Positions 14,379-22,142 of a DNA stretch of 29,226 bases are shown here, in pieces. The stretch spans positions 1 to 29,226 of the forward strand of contig CAIYQJ010000339.1 of assembly GCA_903928275.1 (NCBI GenBank). The letters run 5' to 3'. The notes below the pieces were generated by a model, which made no database searches, was not told the DNA's origin, and saw only the letters and a list, made by a program, of their open reading frames with translations. Position 1 is the stretch's first letter, and each line of letters starts with the position of its first letter. The translations under genes were made by a program, and so were the position numbers. Origin of the DNA: an uncultured Chloroflexota bacterium (GTDB taxonomy: Bacteria > Chloroflexota > Limnocylindria > Limnocylindrales > CSP1-4).

Positions 14379-14699
14379 CACATCGCGAACAGCGGGCTGT
14401 GATCGGGACGAGTACCCGTCGTGACGCCGGCAGAGAGACCCGACGGCTGGTGGAAGTCGGGGCGGCGGCGGCGGCGAATGGACCCGGGAGCCTCCGGACC
14501 GAACGCGGGGTGGCGTGAGCCACGGTCGCCAGTAGGCTCCGGCGCAGAGCGCCAGCGTTACAGGGCGGCGCCGATCGGACGGAGACGCAGGTGTCGACGC
14601 TCCCGTCGGTGAAGATCGAGAGCGGCGTCGCGAGGCGTCGAAAGCGGGTGGCACCGCGGAAGGCACGGCCTTTCGTCCCGGAGGACGATGGGCCGTTTT
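14379..14699 (+). promoter_or_regulatory. T-box riboswitch, Trp specifier (transcriptional)
   Basis: The leader shows the T-box elements in order. Stem I base GGGCT (14394-14398) pairs with AGCCT (14489-14493). CGGG (14404-14407) pairs with CCCG (14483-14486). The loop-E strand AGTA (14411-14414) lies opposite GAA (14476-14478). The specifier codon TGG (14479-14481, Trp) comes right after that GAA. The AGAGAG bulge (14432-14437) is followed by a distal hairpin CCCGAC-GGCTGGTGGAA-GTCGGG (14439-14461). Next come a stem II-type hairpin GTGGC-gtga-GCCAC (14510-14523), AGTAGG (14531-14536) and GTTACAG (14557-14563). The invariant antiterminator sequence TGGCACCGCG is at 14649-14658; its TGGC can pair with an uncharged GCCA tRNA end. 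A terminator follows. Uncharged tRNA-Trp should allow transcription of trpEGDCFBA. Confidence 0.94.
14667..14699 (+). terminator. T-box-controlled intrinsic terminator (attenuator)
   Basis: GGCCTTTCGTCC (14667-14678) pairs with GGACGATGGGCC (14683-14694) with one GU and one mismatch around a 4-base loop, followed by GTTTTC. It starts 9 bases after the T-box sequence, so its formation would compete with the antiterminator. A further 7-bp hairpin (14707-14723) sits between it and the trpE ribosome site and may be incidental. Confidence 0.85.
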
Positions 14700-14743
14700 C
14701 ATGTCCGCGGGCAGGCTGCCCGCCACCCGAACGGAGGTCCGCG

Positions 14744-16417
14744 ATGCCGGTGTCGAACCCGCTCAGCCTCGGCGAGACCCGCCGCCTGGCCGCGACCGCG
14801 GACACGATCCTCCTGCGCGCGACCCGCGACGCGGACCTCGAGACGCCGATCGGAGCCTTCCTCCGGCTCGACGACGGCGGCCCGGCCTACCTGCTCGAAT
14901 CCGTGGAGGGCGGGGAGCGCCTCGGGCGGTACAGCTTCTTCGGCGTCGGCCCGCGCCGCATCCTCACCGTGGACGACGCCGGGGCACGCGTCCAGACGCG
15001 TCCCGTGGAGGAGGACCGCTGGGACGCCTCCCTCCCGGTGGAGTCGGTGGCCGCGAGCGACCCGCTCGATGCCCTGCGGAGCTTCGTCCCGCTGCGGCGC
15101 GTGGAGCCCCTCGACGCGATGCCCCGCTTCATCGGCGGGGCCGTCGGAGCGCTCGCGTACGACGCGGTCTCCACGTTCGAGCCGACCGTCCCGCTGCCGG
15201 CCGCGGACCCCGTGGGCGTTCCCCTCGCGACGTTCCTCGAGACGGATCTCGTCCTCGTCTTCGACCACCTGTCGCACTCGCTCTCGGCGGTGGCCGCGCT
15301 CCACGTGGAGGCTCCGCGGATCGAGGAGCGCTACCGGATCGCAGAGCGAGCGATCTGGGAGGCCCTCGAGCGGACCGGCCGCCCGGCCGCCGACGAGGCC
15401 GCGTTCCGGGCGCCGATCGACGAGGCCCCCGAGCCGGCCGCCGACGAATCGCTCGACCCGTACGCGTCCGGTGACGGACCGGGGATCCGCTCGAGCCTGG
15501 GGCGCGAATCCTTCGAGCGGGCGGTGGTCGACGCGAAGGCCGCGATCGCGGCGGGGGAGGCCATCCAGGTCGTCCTCGCACGACGCCAGACGATCGACCT
15601 GCCGACGGGCCCGGACGGGCGGCCGCTCGACGGCCTCGCGCTGTACCGGGCGCTCCGCCGCGTGAACCCCAGCCCATACCTGTTCTTCGTCCGGACGCCC
15701 GACTACGACGTCGTGGGCGCGAGCCCCGAGCTCCTCGTCCGCGTCTCGGGGCGTCGTCTCGCGACGCACCCGATCGCCGGCACGCGCCGCCGCGGCGCGT
15801 CGGAGGACGAGGACCGCCGTCTCGCGGAGGAGCTGCAGGCCGACCCCAAGGAGCGGGCAGAGCACGTCATGCTCGTCGATCTCGGCCGCAACGACCTCGG
15901 CCGCGTGGCGGAGCCCGGCAGCGTGGCCGTCACCCGGTACATGGAGGTCGAGCGCTACAGCCACGTGCTCCACCTCGTGAGCCACGTGGAGGCGAAGCTC
16001 GCGCCCGGGCGCGACGCGCTCGACGCGCTGCGGAGCATCTTCCCGGCCGGGACGCTCTCCGGGGCGCCGAAGGTCCGGGCGATGCAGCTCATCGCGCGCG
16101 CCGAGGGCGAGCGACGTGGTCTGTACGGCGGCGCGGTGGGCTACCTCGGCTACGACGGTGACCTCGACACGGCGATCACGATCCGCAGCGCCGTGCTCAA
16201 GAACGGCGTCGCGCACGTCCACGCCGGGGCGGGGATCGTCGCCGGGAGCGACCCTGCCTCCGAGTTCCTCGAGACCGAACACAAGGCCGCGGCGATGCGC
16301 CGGGCGATCGACCTGGCCGCTGCGCCCGCCGCCCGATCCGGTCCGACCTCGCCCGATCGGTCGGAGCCCGCCCCCGGCGCGCTGGGGGCGCCTGCCGGCG
16401 CCGGAGGTGGGCGGTGA
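14744..16417 (+). CDS. trpE: Anthranilate synthase component I
   Basis: 557 residues. It makes anthranilate from chorismate with ammonia delivered by TrpG. The N-terminal domain holds the tryptophan-feedback motif LLES (Leu50-Ser53) in AYLLESVEGGERLGRYSF, so Trp inhibition is likely. The chorismate-binding domain shows HPIAGTRRRG (about 343-352), MLVDLGRNDLGRV (about 374-386), FPAGTLSGAPKVRAMQLI, and near the end HVHAGAGIVAGSDPASEF-E. The ATG at 14744 has GGAGGT 5 bases upstream (14733-14738), which decides the start over the long upstream open frame that would run through the T-box. The C-terminal 45 residues are Ala/Pro/Gly-rich. The stop overlaps the trpGD start as GTGA. Confidence 0.97.
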   Translation: MPVSNPLSLGETRRLAATADTILLRATRDADLETPIGAFLRLDDGGPAYLLESVEGGERLGRYSFFGVGPRRILTVDDAGARVQTRPVEEDRWDASLPVESVAASDPLDALRSFVPLRRVEPLDAMPRFIGGAVGALAYDAVSTFEPTVPLPAADPVGVPLATFLETDLVLVFDHLSHSLSAVAALHVEAPRIEERYRIAERAIWEALERTGRPAADEAAFRAPIDEAPEPAADESLDPYASGDGPGIRSSLGRESFERAVVDAKAAIAAGEAIQVVLARRQTIDLPTGPDGRPLDGLALYRALRRVNPSPYLFFVRTPDYDVVGASPELLVRVSGRRLATHPIAGTRRRGASEDEDRRLAEELQADPKERAEHVMLVDLGRNDLGRVAEPGSVAVTRYMEVERYSHVLHLVSHVEAKLAPGRDALDALRSIFPAGTLSGAPKVRAMQLIARAEGERRGLYGGAVGYLGYDGDLDTAITIRSAVLKNGVAHVHAGAGIVAGSDPASEFLETEHKAAAMRRAIDLAAAPAARSGPTSPDRSEPAPGALGAPAGAGGGR

Positions 16418-18264
16418 TCCTCGTCATCGACAACTACGACTCGTTCACGTTCAACCTCGTCCAGGCCCTCCAGGCGGCCGGCGCCGACGTCCGCGTCATC
16501 CGCAACGACGCGATCGACAGGGCGGGGATCGAAGCGCTCGCCGCCGACCCGGTGACGCCGCTGCGGGGGATCGTCGTGTCGCCCGGCCCCGGCGACCCGG
16601 AGGACGCGGGCGTCAGCGTGGATGCGATCCGCGTGGCGGCCGAGCGGCGGATCCCAGTCCTCGGCGTGTGCCTGGGGATGCAGTCGATGGGCGCCGCGTT
16701 CGGCGCGGCGATCGTTCGCGCGCCCACGCTCGTCCACGGCGCGTCTTCGCCCGTCGACCACGACGGCCGCGGACTCCTCGCGGGCATGTCGCCCGGGTTC
16801 CAGGCGGCGCGGTACCACTCGCTCGCGGTCGATGCTGCCACCCTCCCGGCCGAGATCGAGGTCTCGGCGACCACGGAAGGCGGGGCCGTGCTCATGGGGA
16901 TCCGCCACCGCACGCTCCCGCTGGAGGGCGTCCAGTTCCACCCGGAGTCGGTGCTCACGCCGGAGGGCCCGCATCTGCTCGCGAACTTCCTCCGCGCCGC
17001 CGGCGAGGGAGATGCCGCTGCTCTCGATGCCACGACGGGCACATTCGCAACGCGAGGCATGATCCCGGGGGGCGCGCCCGCGCCGGCGCCCGGGCTCGCT
17101 GGCGCGGCCCCTGCGGCGGCCGCAGCGGCCCCGGCTGCTGCCGCAACCGCGCTGCCTGCGGCGGCCGATCCGCTCCATCACGCCCTCCTCGTCATCGTGG
17201 AGGGCGGCACGCTCACGTTCGACGAATCGCGCGCCGCGATGGGGGCGGTGATGGCCGGCGCGTCGACCCCTGCCCAGCTCGCGGCGCTCCTCGTGGCGCT
17301 CCGGATGCGCGGCGAGACCGTGGACGAGCTCGCCGGGTTCGCGGCCGCGATGCGCGACCGCGTCATCCGCGTCGACGCGCCGCCCGGGACGATCGACACG
17401 TGCGGCACCGGCGGCGACCGGAGCGGGACCTTCAACATCTCGACCACCGCCGCGCTCGTGGTCGCGGCCGCGGGCGTGCCGGTCGCGAAGCACGGCAACC
17501 GCGCGATCACGTCCGCGTCGGGGTCGTCGGACGTCCTCGACGCGCTCGGCATCGTCGTCGACCACGACGCGACGTCCGCGGCCGAGGCGCTCCGCGCGGA
17601 CGGCTTCGCGTTCCTCTTCGCGCCCTCCTTCCACCCCGCCATGCGCCACGCGGGACCGACACGCCGCGAGATCGGCGTCCGGACCGCGTTCAACCTGCTT
17701 GGGCCGCTCACCAACCCTGCCGGTGCGACGCGCCAGGTCGTGGGCGTCGGCGCTGCCGATGCGGCCCCTCGCCTCGCGGAGGTGCTCCGGCGTCTCGGCA
17801 CGGAGCGCGGCCTCCTCGTGCACGGCCAGGGGATCGACGAGCTGCCGCTCGACGGCACGGGGGTCATCCTCGACGTCACGCCGGACGCCATCGTCCGGCG
17901 GCCCGTGGACGCGATCGCGCTCGCCGCGCTCGGGATCGCGCCTGCCTCCACCGGCGCTCTCGCCGGCGGATCGCCCGCGGAGAACGCGGTCCTCATCGAG
18001 GCCGTCCTCGCCGGGGAGCGCGGGCCGCGCCGCGATGTCGCCATCCTCAACGCGGCCGCCGGCCTCATCGCGGCGGGCCGAGCGACCGACCTCGCCGCCG
18101 GCGTCGAGCTCGCCTCGGCGACGATCGATGGCGGCCGCGCCACCGACCTGCTCGCGCGTCTCCGCCGATCGCGGCGCCTCCGGGAGGCCGCCGCGTCGCC
18201 AGGCGGCGAGGCGACCCCCGGCCGAGTCGATCACACCCAGCCAGCGACGGGAGCCGCCCGATGA
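16414..18264 (+). CDS. trpGD: Fused anthranilate synthase glutaminase (TrpG) and anthranilate phosphoribosyltransferase (TrpD)
   Basis: 616 residues in two domains. Residues 1-195 are the class I glutamine amidotransferase TrpG: DNYDSFTFNLVQ, VSPGPGDP, the nucleophile Cys86 in GVCLGMQ, and His176/Glu178 in FHPES. It feeds ammonia to TrpE. Residues 196-252 are an Ala/Pro-rich linker. From about 253 the protein is TrpD, which joins anthranilate to PRPP: DTCGTGGD (328-335, PRPP loop), NISTTAA, KHGNRAITSASGSSDVL, GPLTNP. The GTG start has GGAGGT at 16403-16408. It overlaps trpE (GTGA) and trpCFB (ATGA). The same fusion exists in enteric bacteria (E. coli trpD), so the fusion itself is known; here it is combined with a T-box-type organism. 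Confidence 0.96.
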   Translation: MILVIDNYDSFTFNLVQALQAAGADVRVIRNDAIDRAGIEALAADPVTPLRGIVVSPGPGDPEDAGVSVDAIRVAAERRIPVLGVCLGMQSMGAAFGAAIVRAPTLVHGASSPVDHDGRGLLAGMSPGFQAARYHSLAVDAATLPAEIEVSATTEGGAVLMGIRHRTLPLEGVQFHPESVLTPEGPHLLANFLRAAGEGDAAALDATTGTFATRGMIPGGAPAPAPGLAGAAPAAAAAAPAAAATALPAAADPLHHALLVIVEGGTLTFDESRAAMGAVMAGASTPAQLAALLVALRMRGETVDELAGFAAAMRDRVIRVDAPPGTIDTCGTGGDRSGTFNISTTAALVVAAAGVPVAKHGNRAITSASGSSDVLDALGIVVDHDATSAAEALRADGFAFLFAPSFHPAMRHAGPTRREIGVRTAFNLLGPLTNPAGATRQVVGVGAADAAPRLAEVLRRLGTERGLLVHGQGIDELPLDGTGVILDVTPDAIVRRPVDAIALAALGIAPASTGALAGGSPAENAVLIEAVLAGERGPRRDVAILNAAAGLIAAGRATDLAAGVELASATIDGGRATDLLARLRRSRRLREAAASPGGEATPGRVDHTQPATGAAR

Positions 18265-21191
18265 CGTCGACAGCCACGCCCCATCGACCGTCCGCGCGAG
18301 TGCACCCGACCGCCCGGCCCCCGGTCGTGGTCGAGATCGCCGAGCGCCGCGCCGCCGACATCGCGGCCCTTCTCGGATCACGCTCGTACGCGGACCTCGC
18401 CCGGGAAGCGGAACGAGCCCCGGCTCCGCGCCCCGTGCTCGAGCGGCTCGCCGCGCCCGGCTGCCACCTCATCGCCGAGGTGAAGCGCAGCTCTCCATCC
18501 GCCGGCGCCATCGTCCGCGCGGACGACGACCCGGTCCGCAGGGCGCGCGCCTACGTCGCCGGCGGCGCCGCGATGGTGAGCGTCCTCTGCGAGCCCCGCT
18601 GGTTCGGCGGCTCGCCTGACGATCTCCGCGCGGTCCGCGCCGCCATCGCCGCCCCGGTCCTCGCGAAGGACTTCGTCGTCGATCCGCGGCAGCTCCCGCT
18701 CCTGCGAGCCGCCGGCGCCGACGCGGTCCTCCTGCTCGCGGTGCTGCATCCCGCCGGCCGCCTCGCGCGCCTCGTCCGCCTGGCCTCCGACCTGGGGATG
18801 GTGCCGCTCGTCGAGGCGCACGATGCGCGAGAGCTCGACCGGGCGCTCGAGAGCGGGGCCCGCCTCGTCGGCGTGAACAACCGTGACCTGCGGACGCTCG
18901 ACGTCGACCCGGAGCGCGCGCTCCGCCTCCGGTCGGCGATCCCGGACGACAGGATCGCGGTGGCCGAGTCGGGCGTCCGGGACGTCGCCACGGTCGCGAC
19001 CTGGCGTGCCGCCGGCTTCGACGCGGCCCTGGTGGGCGAGACGCTCATGCGGGCCCCGGACCCGGCGGCCGTGGCCCGGGCGCTCGTCGCGGCGGGCGCG
19101 GTGCCGGCAGACCTCGCGGCCGCCGACCGGACGGCGTTCGTGAAGATCTGCGGCGTCACCGACGCCGATGGCCTCGCGGCCGCGCTGCGAGCGAACGCGG
19201 ATGCGATCGGCCTGAACCTCGTGCCGGGCACTCCCCGCTCGCTCGCCCTTTCCGAGGCGTCGGCTCTCGCGACGGAGGCGCGCCGGACGGCCGCCCCCGG
19301 GGTGGCGCCGCGCGTCGTCCTTGTCGTGGCGGACATGGCGCCGTCGGAGATCGACGCGGCCGTCGCGGCCACGGGCGCGGACGCCGTCCAGATGTGTGGG
19401 CGCGAGACGCCGGAGGACGTCGGGGCCTGCCCGCGTCCGGCATGGAAGGTCATCCACCTGCCGCCGACCGGCGATGCGGCGATCGGGACCCCGCCGAGCG
19501 CCGTCACCCAGGTCGCCGCGGACGATCCGGCCCTGGCCGCCGACGTGGGGCGACTCGTCGCCCTGGCCCGCGCGTACCTCGCCGCGGGCGCGGAGCGCAT
19601 CCTCCTCGACGCCGCCGGCGGACCGCATCCCGGAGGCACGGGGACGCGGCCGATCCCGGCGCTCGCGGCGGCCGTCGCCCGCGAGGTCCCGGTCGTGCTG
19701 GCCGGCGGCCTCTCGCCGACGACCGTCGCAGGCGCCCTCCGGACGATCCCGGCGGTCGGCGTGGACGTCGCGTCGGGCGTCGAGGCGTCGCGGGCTCCGG
19801 GAGAGCGGCCGCGGAAGGACGCTCTCGCCGTCGCGCTGTTCGCGAAGCGGGCCCGCGCCGCCAGGTGGGACCTCCCGCACGTGCCGGCGCGCGCGACCCC
19901 CGTGGCGGCCGGCCTCCTCGAGGCGGACGACGACGGGCGCTGGGGCCTCGAGCGGGAGTTCGGGGGCCGCTACGTCCCCGAGACGCTCGTCGCGGCCCTC
20001 GTCGCCCTCGAGCGCGCGTACGCGGCCGTGCGCCACGACCCGGTCTTCTGGTCGGAACTGCGCGCTCTGCTCGCCACGTACTCCGGGCGCCCCACCGCCC
20101 TGTACAGGGCCGACCGGCTCGCGGCCGTCCTCGCCGGGCGGGCTCGGTCGCTCGCCGCGGACCAGTCTGCCGTCCCGGCGCGTCTCCGGCTCTATCTCAA
20201 GCGCGAGGACCTCGCCCACACGGGGGCCCACAAGATCAACAACGCGCTGGGCCAGGCGCTGCTCACGCGACGCCTCGGCAAGACGCGCGTCATCGCGGAG
20301 ACCGGCGCCGGCCAGCACGGCGTCGCCACCGCGACCGCGTGCGCGCTCCTCGAGCTGCCCTGCGTCGTGTACATGGGCGCCGAGGACATCGAGCGCCAGC
20401 AGCCGAACGTGGTGCGGATGCACGCGCTCGGGGCGGAGGTCCGCGCGGTGACGAGCGGGACCGCCACGCTGAAGGACGCCGTGAACGAGGCGATGCGCGA
20501 CTGGGTGACGAACGTCGAGACGACGCACTACGTGCTCGGGTCGGCGATGGGGCCGCATCCCTACCCCACGATCGTCCGGGATCTCCAGCGCGTCATCGGC
20601 GACGAGGCAGCGCACCAGGTCGTCGACGTCGCGGGACGACTGCCCGACCTCGTGCTCGCGTGCGTCGGCGGCGGCTCCAACGCCATCGGCCTCCTGTCGC
20701 GCTTCATCGGCGAGCCGCATGTCCGCCTCGCCGTGGCGGAAGCGGCCGGCGACGGCATCCCGACCGGCCGCCACGCGGCGGCCCTCGCGGGCGGGACCGC
20801 CGGCATCCTCCACGGCTCGCGGTCGCTCATGCTGCAGGATCGCGACGGGCAGGTCGTGGAGGCGCACTCGCTCTCCGCCGGCCTCGACTACCCGGGAGTC
20901 GGCCCCCAGATCGCCGCGCTCTTCGCCGCCGGGCGGCTCGAGGTGGAGGCTGCGACCGACGCCGAGGCGGTGGCGGCGGTGCGGGAGGTCACGCGGGCGG
21001 AGGGGATCCTCCCCGCGCTCGAGACCGCCCACGCCTTCGCGGTGCTCCCGCGGTTCCTCGCCGAGGCGGGACCGGATCGGCGGCGCCTGCCCGACGACGC
21101 GATCGTGCTCGTCGGCCTGTCCGGGCGCGGCGACAAGGACCTCGCGACGCTCGACCGCTGGGAAGGCCTTCACGTGGCGGCGCACCGATGA
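18261..21191 (+). CDS. trpCFB: Trifunctional fusion: indole-3-glycerol-phosphate synthase (TrpC), phosphoribosylanthranilate isomerase (TrpF), tryptophan synthase beta (TrpB)
   Basis: 976 residues without any stop or frame change. TrpC (about 23-287): HLIAEVKRSSPSAG with catalytic Lys75, LAKDFVVDPRQL, GVNNRDLRTLDVD, VAESGV. TrpF (about 292-520): VKICGVTD with Cys297, the acid Asp502 in GVDVASGVE, and late PRKDALAVALF. The usual VQLHG of TrpF reads VQMCG here. TrpB (about 535-965): PLP lysine Lys658 in TGAHKINNALGQA, AETGAGQHGVATATA, phosphate loop CVGGGSNAIG, and GLSGRGDKD. Together these do the isomerase, indole-glycerol-phosphate and final beta-synthase steps. The ATG overlaps the trpGD stop and the TGA overlaps the trpA ATG. 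The N-terminal 20 residues are Thr/Pro-rich. TrpCF fusion is known from enterics; adding TrpB is unusual to my knowledge. Confidence 0.95.
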   Translation: MTSTATPHRPSARVHPTARPPVVVEIAERRAADIAALLGSRSYADLAREAERAPAPRPVLERLAAPGCHLIAEVKRSSPSAGAIVRADDDPVRRARAYVAGGAAMVSVLCEPRWFGGSPDDLRAVRAAIAAPVLAKDFVVDPRQLPLLRAAGADAVLLLAVLHPAGRLARLVRLASDLGMVPLVEAHDARELDRALESGARLVGVNNRDLRTLDVDPERALRLRSAIPDDRIAVAESGVRDVATVATWRAAGFDAALVGETLMRAPDPAAVARALVAAGAVPADLAAADRTAFVKICGVTDADGLAAALRANADAIGLNLVPGTPRSLALSEASALATEARRTAAPGVAPRVVLVVADMAPSEIDAAVAATGADAVQMCGRETPEDVGACPRPAWKVIHLPPTGDAAIGTPPSAVTQVAADDPALAADVGRLVALARAYLAAGAERILLDAAGGPHPGGTGTRPIPALAAAVAREVPVVLAGGLSPTTVAGALRTIPAVGVDVASGVEASRAPGERPRKDALAVALFAKRARAARWDLPHVPARATPVAAGLLEADDDGRWGLEREFGGRYVPETLVAALVALERAYAAVRHDPVFWSELRALLATYSGRPTALYRADRLAAVLAGRARSLAADQSAVPARLRLYLKREDLAHTGAHKINNALGQALLTRRLGKTRVIAETGAGQHGVATATACALLELPCVVYMGAEDIERQQPNVVRMHALGAEVRAVTSGTATLKDAVNEAMRDWVTNVETTHYVLGSAMGPHPYPTIVRDLQRVIGDEAAHQVVDVAGRLPDLVLACVGGGSNAIGLLSRFIGEPHVRLAVAEAAGDGIPTGRHAAALAGGTAGILHGSRSLMLQDRDGQVVEAHSLSAGLDYPGVGPQIAALFAAGRLEVEAATDAEAVAAVREVTRAEGILPALETAHAFAVLPRFLAEAGPDRRRLPDDAIVLVGLSGRGDKDLATLDRWEGLHVAAHR

Positions 21192-22066
21192 GCCGGGATT
21201 CCAGGCCGGCGCGCACGGACACGACCGGCCGGCCCCCCGACGACTCCGGCACGGACGGCACCGCGGGTGCCGCGCGGATCCGGGGCGCCTTCGCCGCGGC
21301 GCGCGCCGAATGCCGGACCGCGCTCGTCCCCTACATCGTCGCCGGCTACCCGGACGCGGAGGCGAGCCTTGCCGCGGCCGTGGCCGCGATCGACGCGGGC
21401 GCGGACCTTCTCGAGGTGGGGCTGCCGTACTCGGACCCGCTCGCGGACGGCGCCACGCTCCAGCGCGCGTCCGGCGAGGCGCTGCGTGCCGGCGCCACCC
21501 TGGATCGCTCGATCGCCCTCCTCGAGGCGATCGCCGCCGCGCGCCCCGGCGTCCCGCTCGTCCCGATGGCCTACGCGAACCAGCTCATCGGAGGCGGGGA
21601 CGGGAGCGCCGCGGTGAAGCGCCTGGCCGGCGCGGGCGCGAGCGGCGTCATCGTGGCGGACCTGACGCCCGACGAGGGCGGTCCCTTCGAGGCGGCCGCA
21701 CGGGCCGGGGGGCTCGCGGTCGTCTATCTCGTCGCCCCCACCACCCCGCCCGACCGCCGCGCCGCCATCGCGGCGCGGAGCGGCGGCTTCCTCTACTGCG
21801 TCTCGCTCGTCGGCGTCACCGGCGCGCGCGCCCGACTGCCGAGGTCGGTGGGGCGCTACGTCGCGGACGTCAAGGCGGTCTCGCCGGTCCCGGTGGGTGT
21901 CGGGTTCGGCGTGTCCCGGCCGGATCACGTCCGGCTCCTCGGTCGCGCGGGCGCCGACGGTGTCATCGTGGCGTCCGCGCTCGTCGACGCGCTCGGCCCG
22001 GACGGCCGCCACGTGGCGGGCCTGGGGCGTCTCGTCCGGGAGCTGCGCGCGGCGACCGTCGCCTGA
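21188..22066 (+). CDS. trpA: Tryptophan synthase alpha subunit
   Basis: 292 residues. It cleaves indole-3-glycerol phosphate to indole, which is channelled to the TrpB domain encoded just upstream. The TIM-barrel signature LLEVGLPYSDPLADG holds the catalytic Glu and Asp. The flexible loop and phosphate sites appear as SGVIVADLTPDEGGPF, YLVAPTTPPDR, VSLVGVTGAR and VGVGFGVSRPDHV. The first 30 residues are a Thr/Asp/Gly-rich extension before the usual start of the barrel (RIRGAFAAARAE). The ATG overlaps the trpCFB stop (ATGA), so production is coupled. It is the last gene of the operon; 76 bases separate it from the convergent gluQ stop. Confidence 0.97.
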   Translation: MSRDSRPARTDTTGRPPDDSGTDGTAGAARIRGAFAAARAECRTALVPYIVAGYPDAEASLAAAVAAIDAGADLLEVGLPYSDPLADGATLQRASGEALRAGATLDRSIALLEAIAAARPGVPLVPMAYANQLIGGGDGSAAVKRLAGAGASGVIVADLTPDEGGPFEAAARAGGLAVVYLVAPTTPPDRRAAIAARSGGFLYCVSLVGVTGARARLPRSVGRYVADVKAVSPVPVGVGFGVSRPDHVRLLGRAGADGVIVASALVDALGPDGRHVAGLGRLVRELRAATVA

Positions 22067-22142
22067 GGATCGCCGGCGCTGGGCCCGCCAGGGCGGCTTC
22101 CGGTCGGGGGTCGGCGCCCCGCTTCGCGTCGCGCCGCGCGCG

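Noticed and set aside
14462..14476. (GGC)5 as a microsatellite
   Set aside because: It forms the 3' arm of T-box stem I opposite CCGTCGTGACGCCGG, so it is explained by structure.
14591..14743. Upstream N-terminal extension of TrpE, and an ATG at 14701 as a leader peptide
   Set aside because: The stretch forms the T-box antiterminator and terminator, the 14701 frame is not in phase and has no Trp codon run; GGAGGT fits the ATG at 14744.
16116..18260. Extension of the TrpCFB frame upstream through trpE/trpGD
   Set aside because: Translated sequence there is low-complexity Arg/Pro/Gly; the ATG at 18261 overlapping the trpGD stop is the real start.
22067..22142. Bidirectional terminator between trpA and gluQ
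   Set aside because: Only short 4-bp stems (for example GCCC-gcca-GGGC at 22083-22094) and no T-run; not strong enough to call.
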